Positions 19,466-28,384 of a stretch of 64,000 bases of DNA are shown here, one piece after another. Made by a program: the position numbers and the translations under genes. Position 1 is the stretch's first letter, and every line of letters begins with the position of its first letter. A model generated the notes under the pieces. The model was not told the DNA's origin. It did no database searches and saw only the letters and a list, made by a program, of their open reading frames with translations. Source of the stretch: Vallitalea guaymasensis. Its GTDB lineage: Bacteria > Bacillota > Clostridia > Lachnospirales > Vallitaleaceae. Location: the NCBI RefSeq assembly GCF_018141425.1, contig NZ_CP058561.1, positions 372,001 to 436,000 of the forward strand, in the 5' to 3' direction.

Positions 19466-20335
19466 GTGAATAAGAAAACTGGTGTTAATGAACGTTGCGT
19501 TGTGGATTTTTCAGTTATTGATAAAGAATTCTCTTTTAAATTAGGGAAAGTAAACTATATAAAAGCAAGGCAGCCTCTAGATGCACATATTCATGAGAAT
19601 AAAATTGAATTAGTGTATATTGTAAAGGGCGAACAGATATATAATGTCAAAGACAAGGATTATGTAGTTAGAAGTGGTGAATGTTTTATAGTATATGCTG
19701 ACGAACTTCATAGTACAGGCTGTAATCCAGAAGATAAAGCCTATTTCTATTATTTTATCATAGACCTTAATAAGCATAAGAATAACTTAATAGGCTACGG
19801 AGATATTGAAGGAGATAATATTGTCAAATTGATTAATAACAGTGAAGATAGAGTATTCAAAGCATCAACAAGAATCTCTGAAATATTTGATAATCTGATA
19901 AAAGTTCCCTTTAGAAATGTTCCATATAAAAAAACCATCATCAGAAATCTGGTTTCAGAATTACTCTTGAACATAATAGAATGCAAGAATACTCAAAATA
20001 GAGATTATTATAGCAATACTATGCAAAACATAACAGATTACATAGAAGAAAACATCTACAGCAACATTAGTATTTCTGAACTAGCAGATATTTGCAGGCT
20101 ATCTGAAACACGATTCAAGACTAAGTTCAAAAACCAATTCAGTATGCCTCCTCATGAATATATTCTAAGAAGAAAAATAGGCACAGCCAAGATTCTATTA
20201 AGCACGACTGATATGACAATAACTGATGTGGCATTCACCCTATCCTTTTCCTCCAGTCAATATTTTGCAACCGTTTTCAAAAGATTTACCTGTATGAGTC
20301 CAAAAGACTATAAAAAAATATATTATAAAAAATAA
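19466..20335 (+). CDS. AraC family transcriptional regulator with cupin sensor
   Basis: The N-terminal half is a cupin-type AraC ligand-binding domain (about 20-130; DAHIHENKIELVYIVKGEQI). The C-terminal half (about 190-289) is the double helix-turn-helix with ISISELADICRLSETRFKTKF and the family ending SSSQYFATVFKRFTCMSPKDY. GTG at 19466 is preferred, seven bases after GGGGAG; the TTG at 19463 is only four bases away. It probably binds a sugar and regulates the divergent UroD-family gene or the neighbouring glycan genes. It is followed by a strong bidirectional terminator. Confidence 0.9.
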   Translation: MNKKTGVNERCVVDFSVIDKEFSFKLGKVNYIKARQPLDAHIHENKIELVYIVKGEQIYNVKDKDYVVRSGECFIVYADELHSTGCNPEDKAYFYYFIIDLNKHKNNLIGYGDIEGDNIVKLINNSEDRVFKASTRISEIFDNLIKVPFRNVPYKKTIIRNLVSELLLNIIECKNTQNRDYYSNTMQNITDYIEENIYSNISISELADICRLSETRFKTKFKNQFSMPPHEYILRRKIGTAKILLSTTDMTITDVAFTLSFSSSQYFATVFKRFTCMSPKDYKKIYYKK

Positions 20336-20344
20336 TAAATCCCC

Positions 20345-20389
20345 AATAACGAATAGGCTGTGGGATTAACCCGAAGCCTATTCGTTATT
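20345..20389. terminator. Bidirectional terminator between convergent genes
   Basis: A perfect 15-bp stem, AATAACGAATAGGCT (20345-20359) with AGCCTATTCGTTATT (20375-20389), encloses a loop that has its own GGG/CCC pairing. It separates the AraC regulator from the seven-gene operon ending at 20395, and A/T runs lie on both sides. Confidence 0.9.
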
Positions 20390-20394
20390 AATTA

Positions 20395-23300
20395 TTATTT
20401 ATCGTATTGTACTCCACCTACATCATAAACACAGAATTCTTCTATCTTAGGGTCCCCTGATGCCGAATCAATATATAACCTTACCTTAGTTCCTTGAACC
20501 TTATTGAAATCTATTTCCTTAGAACTTCCTATTGTTGTACCTGAGTAAACATCCATCCATGAAGAACCATTGTAATATTGTAAACGGAATCCATTTACTG
20601 CATTATCCCTCTCGTTAATGACCACTCTGTCAAATGACATCAATCTACCCAAATCAACTTCTAACCATGCCCCTGAAGTCTCTCCTTCAGCTACCCAGAA
20701 AGATTCCGTTGTTCCATCTATGGCACATGCTGGTATCGTCTGATAAGTATAACTGAAATTACCTACACTACTAAAAAGATAATCATGTTTTGATGATGCA
20801 TTGACACTCTTGCCTATCACTAGATTTTGATCACTGAATGTACCAAAATGTGAAATACTAGGATTAGAGTCAGCTGTATCTATATATAATCTTATCTTTT
20901 TGGTACTTACTGTTTGGAATGATTTATTTATATATGAGCCTATTATTCCATCACTATAAATATCAATCCAGTCACTACCATTCCAATATTGGATACGATA
21001 AGATGTTATATTGCTGCCATTTTCTTTTATCTCTACCCTATTTACCTGAGTCTCATGAGATAGGTCTATCTCTATCCACTGATTATTGGCTTCATTAGCT
21101 GTCCAATAGGTTGAATCATCTCCATCAACAGCTTTATCTGATATATTAGAACCATCATTGGAAGAAGAAACAGTATTTTTATTTAATGCAGAATCAACTG
21201 GACCAACATTTGGCTGACCATTATCTCCATTAACAATTATGTATGGAGTATGACTCTCTGCATATATATCAACCTTACCATTTATTACTGGTATCTTCTT
21301 GATATATGACCTTCCGCTTTCTGTCAGCTCATATAGGTCAACAAATGAGTAATTATTCCAACTAGCTGGTAATGTCCATTCACGTGATTTTGCCCCATCA
21401 TAAAAGATGAATATTTTTTCTGTACCATCTGGTGAAGGAATGAACCTGTCGTAAGCATCGGCTATAACAACATCACCATGTGTAAGACTATACTTGTTAT
21501 TTCCCTTATCCCATCTTGAAACTACATTGTCAGTAAAAGTTAATTTATATTCACTATTATTATCCGTCCAGCTTAATGCATTATAGTTCCTCATATATGC
21601 TGCTGGTAATGCATAGATATATGTATCATCTACTATATCATCTTTTAGAGTGATATTCATATTTCCCCATCTCTCGTTGGAGGATAGCACACCCCAAGTC
21701 TCTTTGTACCCTGCACCTGGATAATGATTGGAGTCTTCATAATACTTAGCATATATTGTTTGTCCCTCATTAATGAAATTATCTACTTTCGAATCTCCCC
21801 ATCTACTCTTGAATACGAATATACCATTTCTACGATGTAATGGCTGATAATATTCTGTAGCCATATAGACTCCTCTTTGTTTAAAACCATCTGCCTGCAT
21901 CTTCATTGCAAATCTTTCTTCTGCATCATAATAACCATCATAAGGACTATTTTTCACAAGCATTACATCTTGATATATCACCAATGGCTCCCAATAATTG
22001 TCTAGAAATTGATTCCTTCTAGTATCCATAGTACCTTTTTTATAGTCTTTGAAATGTGAAATGGCATAAGCTGTTGGTAATGCACCATACTGCCATGACT
22101 TTATTCTATTACCAAATTTATTTTTAGCTAAGATATCATCATCATAAGCAGGTGAATCTTCATACATATCATCTGCATTGACATGAAAAGATAGTTCACC
22201 GTTATACTCTTTCATCTTTGAATAATATTCTACAGCTGTATCCTTACCGCCTAATCCAGGATTGAAAACCGGATTCCAATCAGGATAATCATCATCATGT
22301 CCATGTCCATTCCATCCAACATATGCTAATACTTGATTAGAGCCTTCTGTTTGGTAATAGATTTGTTTCATGAAAGCCAAAGTTTGTGGATAGGTGGTCT
22401 TTATCTGTGAAGCTCCTCCTAGTGTATTTTTTTCATCTTGATATGCTCCTTGTACTTGATGCCAATTACCTCCATTCTGGAAAAAGTTCTTTAACTCCAC
22501 TGGCAATTGAGGTAACTGTTCTCGTACCCATATAGCTCCATCTTCCCAATTTACATAAGAGCTATTATTGGTATCACCACCAATATAGGTTCTACTCTCG
22601 AACATTAGATCTGGTTTAATGCCTTTAACCCTATAATGATACTGATTATCATAGATAGCCAAACATCTTTTACCATCTGCTCCAGTTTTACCAGCAAAGA
22701 CAAATGGATAATCATAAACATTGTTATAAACAGCTCCAACAGCATTATCATTCCATATTATTGGCCAATCAGTATATTCATAGGTACCTTGAAATCCTGA
22801 TACACTGTTGGCAATATCTCTTATGGTATGTCCATTGCTTTCTAAAAAGGTATATATCCCATAAGCTCCAGATTGTTCTTCCACAGTTCTCATAATAGCT
22901 GTTGTAATTGTAATTGTCTCTATATTAGGTTCTCCATTACCGCTTATATCTGTAATTCTTCTAACTAGTGCATTCCCTTCTAGGGTAAAAGTGTAATGTA
23001 TAGAGACATCAAATCCTGGTATGTATACATCATAATCCGCAGAATCCCCATTAGTCTGAAGAGATGTCACTTTAACATCATATGAAGTTCCATTAATATT
23101 AATCTGAGGATGCTCTTGAGCATCTGCACCATAGAGCATTGATTGTGTATTATTGATTCTGTATTCTAATGGTTGTGGAAAAAACTTATCTAGTTTGACC
23201 GTAATCATACCATTGGTGATATCAGTTGTAGCCATAGTATCATTAGTCTGTAGAATATCATCAAACAAGTTATCAGTTTCCGACCAACCCATGAATCCAA

Positions 23301-23913
23301 TCTTACCACTGACGGCTGGCTGACTATTATTCAACTGACCTTCGTAGATTACTTTACCATTACATGTCACCTTAATATATTTGTCTATATATATTACCCT
23401 CACTGTATACCACTGATAAGGTGTCAATTCATCCCTTTGGACATATATATCATTGGAAGCAACACCATCTATGGTCTCTCTAATCCTCCAATGACCATCT
23501 TTTTCATACCCCACCCAAGTATAAGTATCATTGGAGGCATATCTGAATAGACCTCCACATCTGGATTCACTTGATGGTCTCATTCGAAATTGGTAGAGTC
23601 CATTCTTTATATCCATTGAATCATTATCTACAACGAATGCATCTCCACTAGTTCCTAGAAGTCGTACAATCCCATCATAACCATATATATTAGCTGTTTG
23701 ATTATTGACTACAGCAAGATTATCTATAGTGTTATCATTAAAATCATCAGTATAGATAGAATTAGTTGTTGATACAAAAGTATCTGTATCAGGCATTACA
23801 TCACTTGCATAAACTCCCTTGGAAATGCTTAGATTAATATTTATCATCATACAAAATACTAGTATTGTTACAAGCATTTTCTTTGTGTTTTTATATATAA
23901 TACTATCTTTCAT
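20395..23913 (-). CDS. Secreted GH101-like endo-alpha-N-acetylgalactosaminidase, with F5/8C modules
   Basis: The 1172-residue protein has a signal peptide (about 1-37), a concanavalin-like module (about 50-235), a beta-sandwich, then a barrel with GHDDDYPDWNPV and GELSFHVNADDMYEDSPAY. The latter resemble the GHDSxxPD and FGVHINATE motifs of GH101. Two F5/8C modules fill about 915-1030 and 1035-1172. GH101 enzymes release the core-1 disaccharide Gal-beta-1,3-GalNAc from mucin Ser/Thr. The candidate nucleophile region PYDGYYDAEE and acid region MATEYY are closer together than the 32-residue spacing I recall for pneumococcal GH101, so it may be a divergent subfamily. It is the last gene of the operon. 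Confidence 0.6.
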   Translation of the reverse strand: MKDSIIYKNTKKMLVTILVFCMMININLSISKGVYASDVMPDTDTFVSTTNSIYTDDFNDNTIDNLAVVNNQTANIYGYDGIVRLLGTSGDAFVVDNDSMDIKNGLYQFRMRPSSESRCGGLFRYASNDTYTWVGYEKDGHWRIRETIDGVASNDIYVQRDELTPYQWYTVRVIYIDKYIKVTCNGKVIYEGQLNNSQPAVSGKIGFMGWSETDNLFDDILQTNDTMATTDITNGMITVKLDKFFPQPLEYRINNTQSMLYGADAQEHPQININGTSYDVKVTSLQTNGDSADYDVYIPGFDVSIHYTFTLEGNALVRRITDISGNGEPNIETITITTAIMRTVEEQSGAYGIYTFLESNGHTIRDIANSVSGFQGTYEYTDWPIIWNDNAVGAVYNNVYDYPFVFAGKTGADGKRCLAIYDNQYHYRVKGIKPDLMFESRTYIGGDTNNSSYVNWEDGAIWVREQLPQLPVELKNFFQNGGNWHQVQGAYQDEKNTLGGASQIKTTYPQTLAFMKQIYYQTEGSNQVLAYVGWNGHGHDDDYPDWNPVFNPGLGGKDTAVEYYSKMKEYNGELSFHVNADDMYEDSPAYDDDILAKNKFGNRIKSWQYGALPTAYAISHFKDYKKGTMDTRRNQFLDNYWEPLVIYQDVMLVKNSPYDGYYDAEERFAMKMQADGFKQRGVYMATEYYQPLHRRNGIFVFKSRWGDSKVDNFINEGQTIYAKYYEDSNHYPGAGYKETWGVLSSNERWGNMNITLKDDIVDDTYIYALPAAYMRNYNALSWTDNNSEYKLTFTDNVVSRWDKGNNKYSLTHGDVVIADAYDRFIPSPDGTEKIFIFYDGAKSREWTLPASWNNYSFVDLYELTESGRSYIKKIPVINGKVDIYAESHTPYIIVNGDNGQPNVGPVDSALNKNTVSSSNDGSNISDKAVDGDDSTYWTANEANNQWIEIDLSHETQVNRVEIKENGSNITSYRIQYWNGSDWIDIYSDGIIGSYINKSFQTVSTKKIRLYIDTADSNPSISHFGTFSDQNLVIGKSVNASSKHDYLFSSVGNFSYTYQTIPACAIDGTTESFWVAEGETSGAWLEVDLGRLMSFDRVVINERDNAVNGFRLQYYNGSSWMDVYSGTTIGSSKEIDFNKVQGTKVRLYIDSASGDPKIEEFCVYDVGGVQYDK

Positions 23914-24003
23914 ATACCTTCTCCTCCAAAATATATAGATTTGTATTAAAACACCTACTTAAAGTCATCTGGTGACATTATACATAGATATAATATCTAT
24001 AGT

Positions 24004-25995
24004 TTAATTATCACTGTATACTTTCATCTTATAATTATATTTTTTAGGTACTCTTATATCTTCTTCTCTCACATCAGGATTTTTTAATTTGAATATTTCT
24101 TCCCATAATTCTGTGATGGTTATTTCTCCTTCACGGATATCAACAACATCCAATCCTCCTTCTGCATTCATCATCCTGTCAGCTATATCAACGTTACCTG
24201 TGTTAACATAGGCAAATGCTAGATACATCTTTATTCGATTGTTGTTTTGTACTTCTTCCCCCAATATATGATAAGTCTTAATTATGAATTCATAGTATTC
24301 ATTATTCAATAGAAGTTTCAAACAGCTTTCGCATAATGAATAATCATCTGTGCCTAGCTCTATAGCTTTTACCGCATATTTCACTGCTTTATCAATATCC
24401 TTCATTTCATTATATATATATGCTGCTCCATGATAAGACCATTTATTTACTTCTAGAAACAATGATTCCTTGAAACAATTCAAAGCTTCTTCAAGCCTGT
24501 TAGTGTACTTGTACATAACCCCTAATTGGTACCATACATACCAGTTATCTTTTCCTTCTGACTTAGAAGATTTTCCTAGTATGTCTATCCATTCATCACC
24601 GACTACAAAACTAGATGGCGCTATATGAGCGTCCTTATGAGTAAAGGTGTTCTTTTCCAGAATATCCAACCAGTCTCTTACATCATCATTGACTGGAAAT
24701 TCAAGATGTTTACTTATTGAAATTTCTCCTAGTTTTTCTCTTAGCCTATTTTCAAGAGCACCGTAACCACTGGCATTCCTAACAAGATCGAACTTTTTCT
24801 TTCCTATAGAATCTTTTGTATCAGCAACCATTGTGTTCAGGTCATATTTCTCCCAGATATTCTCTACTTGAGCATCCACGGTTCTTACTGCGTTATCATA
24901 CTCATTGAATATGCTATCTGGCTTAACATCTACACTTGTATAGCATTCTATCCATTCCCAAACAGTGTTAGGTGGCATTGGAATACATTCATATTGAGTT
25001 TTCGCTACACCAGCTTGAATTTCAATATATTTTCCTGCATTTTTAGTCAATACATCCTGCCAATTATCAGAACCTTCTATATGTCCCCATGAGAACAGTT
25101 TTCTACCTTGGAGTCGGTTGGAGGATAGCTGTAAAAGACCGTACCCTTCATTATTAACATTAGCAATATATTTCTTAGCATCTGATGGAATATCAAAAAA
25201 ATAATCTACTGATGATATGGTATTTTCATAGTATGTGATATCATATCCGGCTTCATTATCAACAGGTACTTGGACTTTTCTTATACCTCCACTCGCAGAA
25301 TTCTTATAAGCTTCTGTTGCATGAACAACAAGTCGTCCGTGTTCGTATTCTGGAACAGCAATATTAGACCACCAATACATAGGTATCATTTCAGAATTTC
25401 TGTTATCAATACGCATTCTACAGAATAAAATATTAGAATCTTCTTCTAGCCAAAAATCCATTTGATAAGTTACTTTACGTATTCTTTCAAATTCATAAAA
25501 TCTAAGTATGGGCATGCCGTCTTCTCTAGTTGTTTCGGCTGCATATAACTTATCGCAGGTAAAAGGTGAATGTCCAATCACACCTAAGTTCCATTCAACG
25601 CCTCCACTGAACCATGCATTTCTTAGGGCTAGATTTCTAGGCTGTATTACATCATTTGTATATAATAGATTCTTTCCCGACTTCTTATCAATCAATTCCC
25701 ATAACCTACCGCCATACTCTGTCAAGAATGTTGCTTTCAAGTAATCATTTTCTAAAACTGCTACTGCTACCTCTCTGTTTTTTAGATCAGTAGTATACTG
25801 ATTTTGCTCTTTATATGGAAAACAGCCTACGACCTTACCATATCCTATATGTAATCCTTCATCTTCTGATAAGAAATTTTTTTGTTTATCTTTGTTTTGA
25901 ACATTTATCATCTCACAGATTGATGGTACGGATGACTCTTTGATGGTTTGATCACATTCATAATAATTATTAGTAAATATAAGTGATGGTTTCAT
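24004..25995 (-). CDS. DUF5107 domain protein with C-terminal TPR repeats
   Basis: The N-terminal part (about 40-370) is a DUF5107, galactose-mutarotase-like beta-sandwich, seen in VLENDYLKATFLTEYGGRLW and AWFSGGVEWNLGVIGHSPFT. The C-terminal part (about 480-630) has tetratricopeptide-like helices: WYVWYQLGVMYKYTNRLEEA, then two further copies with A/L/Y spacing. No signal peptide is visible, so it is probably cytosolic. It lies in the O-glycan operon between the GH95 gene and the GH101-like gene. DUF5107 proteins are common in carbohydrate clusters; I know of no reaction that can be assigned from the sequence. Confidence 0.8.
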   Translation of the reverse strand: MKPSLIFTNNYYECDQTIKESSVPSICEMINVQNKDKQKNFLSEDEGLHIGYGKVVGCFPYKEQNQYTTDLKNREVAVAVLENDYLKATFLTEYGGRLWELIDKKSGKNLLYTNDVIQPRNLALRNAWFSGGVEWNLGVIGHSPFTCDKLYAAETTREDGMPILRFYEFERIRKVTYQMDFWLEEDSNILFCRMRIDNRNSEMIPMYWWSNIAVPEYEHGRLVVHATEAYKNSASGGIRKVQVPVDNEAGYDITYYENTISSVDYFFDIPSDAKKYIANVNNEGYGLLQLSSNRLQGRKLFSWGHIEGSDNWQDVLTKNAGKYIEIQAGVAKTQYECIPMPPNTVWEWIECYTSVDVKPDSIFNEYDNAVRTVDAQVENIWEKYDLNTMVADTKDSIGKKKFDLVRNASGYGALENRLREKLGEISISKHLEFPVNDDVRDWLDILEKNTFTHKDAHIAPSSFVVGDEWIDILGKSSKSEGKDNWYVWYQLGVMYKYTNRLEEALNCFKESLFLEVNKWSYHGAAYIYNEMKDIDKAVKYAVKAIELGTDDYSLCESCLKLLLNNEYYEFIIKTYHILGEEVQNNNRIKMYLAFAYVNTGNVDIADRMMNAEGGLDVVDIREGEITITELWEEIFKLKNPDVREEDIRVPKKYNYKMKVYSDN

Positions 25996-26064
25996 TTTAA
26001 TTCCTCATTTCAATTATCAATTTAATTTATTGTTTTGCAATAGATTCTTTTTGTAAGTTATTGA

Positions 26065-28344
26065 TTATTTAGCTGTTATGGTACATTCTTCATTAGCCAT
26101 TAGGTCAACTATAAAATTCAAGCCTACTTTACAATTTACTTTCTCAATATTATTTTTCCTTTTTATAATAATCAATTCTGAATTAAACTTATTTTGTACA
26201 GTGTATTCACCTTGTTTATGAGCTTTTAGATGAATATATTCTACTCTATCATCTTTAATTGATGAAGAAATTAAAATTCCTTTCATTCCTCTGAAGTCGT
26301 TGAAACTAGTACCATTCTTCTTCCATTCATAAGGTATAGCAGGAAATACCCTTATTACTCTATCGAATGTCTGTAACAGCATTTCTTGGATAGAATCAGC
26401 AGCACACATATTGCTTTCCAATGTGAATGGTCTATAATGCCAATTAGTCAAGCCTTTGCTTTTGTAATCTCCATTAAGATGAAAACCATTCTTGGAGCAA
26501 AGATTTTCCCAAAAGAGCTGTAATTGAAATACTGCCCCTTCTCCATTTCCCTTTCTGGAATAAAATTTTGACATCCATGTAAATGAAAAACCTACCCAAA
26601 GACCTTTACCCAATTTTTCTAAGTCTTCAATGGTACTGTCGATTATTTCTTTATCCCTACCACCTAGATTATAATTCAACAAATCCAATGGATATATAGC
26701 CATTGCATGACCATGATGTCTATGACTTTCTTTCAATGATTCGTCTGGACACAACATAAGTACATTATTTTCATTGACAGCCAGTTCAGGCAATAATTCT
26801 AATTTTTCTTTCCATATAGATTTTTCCTCATATCCTAGAACCTCTGCCATTGTACACAAGGTTGAAAAGAGATATCTCAGTAATGATAAATCATAATTAC
26901 TGTTAGGTGTCAACCATGCCTCTAATTCATCATCATGAATTTCTGGTGAACTAGATAATGGAAGATACAATTTTCCATCCTTACCTGGTTTCAGCCATCT
27001 TAACATACATCTTGCTGTTTCTCTTAAGTAAGGGTATGCCTTGTTTTCCAAGAACTCATCATCACCAGTATACTCCCAATGCCTTTGGAAGAATTGACAC
27101 AACCATATCTGATTAGTCAAATTCAGACTATACATAGGCCATCCTCCAAGGGGTTTACCATCTATAGTCATAACAGCTGGCAGACATAGTCCTTCTGCAT
27201 CAAAGAATTTCTTTGCAAATTCTTGTCCCTCAGGTAGAAGATTCCATAGGAAATCCAAAAAGCTTTCTCCTTCTTCTATATGATTGGCTTTCAAGTAATG
27301 AAGATAGCTTAATTGAGTGTTCAAATCATTATGATAATCACCTTTCCAGGGAGGCAGTTCACCATTATCAGCAGTCCATACTCCTTGTAATGGCATAGGT
27401 GGAGCATTTTTTCTTGAACATGCTCCAAAAAGGTAGTTAGTCAGGTACCACATTTTCTCTAATTCTTTATCATATAGAGTAATTGAACTTTTCTCCCAGA
27501 ATTTCTTCCACCAGTTTATATGATCTATAAGCATAGTATCAAAGCCAGATTCTAGTGCTTCAAGTATATTATTTTTATGTTCTTCAAGCCAATCTTGACC
27601 ATCTATGCTTGAACCGATACTATAAACAATATATAAATTATCTCCAATGACCTTTTGACCTAATATTATCCCGTACTCAAGGTCTTCTGCTGTTCTTTGT
27701 ACAAACCATCTTAGATTATCTTCCTTATGGAACTCAATTTTGGGATATACTAGATTTGTTATAGATTTATGTAATTTATCTTCATTCTTATATCCATCAT
27801 CCTCTAGCTTATCCGATTTCACTCCAAACCTAGGAGCTATGATCTTTAATTCTTTTACCATCTCGTAATTAGATACTGCCATTAAACCTATCTTTTTAGT
27901 TGCATGTATGAAACTTTTTATATTAGAGGTTTCTTCCTCTTTTACTATACAGATGTCAGCAACAGCATTTTCAATATTTAATTGGCTGCTTATGTTATTT
28001 ACTTTCCCATAATCCAGTATTAATTTACCTGCTGGAATTTTTGTTGGAGTTGGTTTATTGTAGCAGTTATCAAATAAATTTCTTATTCCTTGCTGGTCCT
28101 TGTTTTCTACTAGTTCTATTAATTTCTTATAATTGAAATCATCTCTTAGAGTCTCACTGGCTGGACGTTTATCCCATAGATCTCCTCTATCCAGACTGAA
28201 GTTCAATGGAGAACCATCTCCCCATATGAGACAACCTGTTAGTCCATTACCTAAGGGAATTCCTTCATCCCAGTTCAATATAGGCTCATCAAAGCTAAGA
28301 TTACAATATGACTCAGGTGCTTTATATTCTTTTTTATAATCCAT
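26065..28344 (-). CDS. GH95 family glycoside hydrolase, probable alpha-L-fucosidase
   Basis: The 759-residue protein starts with the GH95 N-terminal beta-sandwich signature WDEGIPLGNGLTGCLIWGDG and LDRGDLWDKR, followed by an (alpha/alpha)6 barrel (about 290-690) with PPMPLQGVWTADNGELPPWK, YHNDLNTQLSYLHY and LPLSSSPEIHDDELEAWLTP. There is no signal peptide, so it acts on imported glycans. Characterised GH95 enzymes are mostly alpha-1,2-L-fucosidases (H antigen), with some alpha-L-galactosidases. Its place between a GH129-like enzyme and a mucin-type endo-enzyme supports fucosylated O-glycans as substrate. Confidence 0.82.
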   Translation of the reverse strand: MDYKKEYKAPESYCNLSFDEPILNWDEGIPLGNGLTGCLIWGDGSPLNFSLDRGDLWDKRPASETLRDDFNYKKLIELVENKDQQGIRNLFDNCYNKPTPTKIPAGKLILDYGKVNNISSQLNIENAVADICIVKEEETSNIKSFIHATKKIGLMAVSNYEMVKELKIIAPRFGVKSDKLEDDGYKNEDKLHKSITNLVYPKIEFHKEDNLRWFVQRTAEDLEYGIILGQKVIGDNLYIVYSIGSSIDGQDWLEEHKNNILEALESGFDTMLIDHINWWKKFWEKSSITLYDKELEKMWYLTNYLFGACSRKNAPPMPLQGVWTADNGELPPWKGDYHNDLNTQLSYLHYLKANHIEEGESFLDFLWNLLPEGQEFAKKFFDAEGLCLPAVMTIDGKPLGGWPMYSLNLTNQIWLCQFFQRHWEYTGDDEFLENKAYPYLRETARCMLRWLKPGKDGKLYLPLSSSPEIHDDELEAWLTPNSNYDLSLLRYLFSTLCTMAEVLGYEEKSIWKEKLELLPELAVNENNVLMLCPDESLKESHRHHGHAMAIYPLDLLNYNLGGRDKEIIDSTIEDLEKLGKGLWVGFSFTWMSKFYSRKGNGEGAVFQLQLFWENLCSKNGFHLNGDYKSKGLTNWHYRPFTLESNMCAADSIQEMLLQTFDRVIRVFPAIPYEWKKNGTSFNDFRGMKGILISSSIKDDRVEYIHLKAHKQGEYTVQNKFNSELIIIKRKNNIEKVNCKVGLNFIVDLMANEECTITAK

Positions 28345-28384
28345 AATTTTATTCTCCTCATATATCAGCTAGGTATAGTGCTAC

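Noticed and set aside
23985-23999. TAGATAT-A-ATATCTA palindrome between two operon genes
   Set aside because: All A/T-rich and without T-run or GC stem, so neither a terminator nor a convincing operator.
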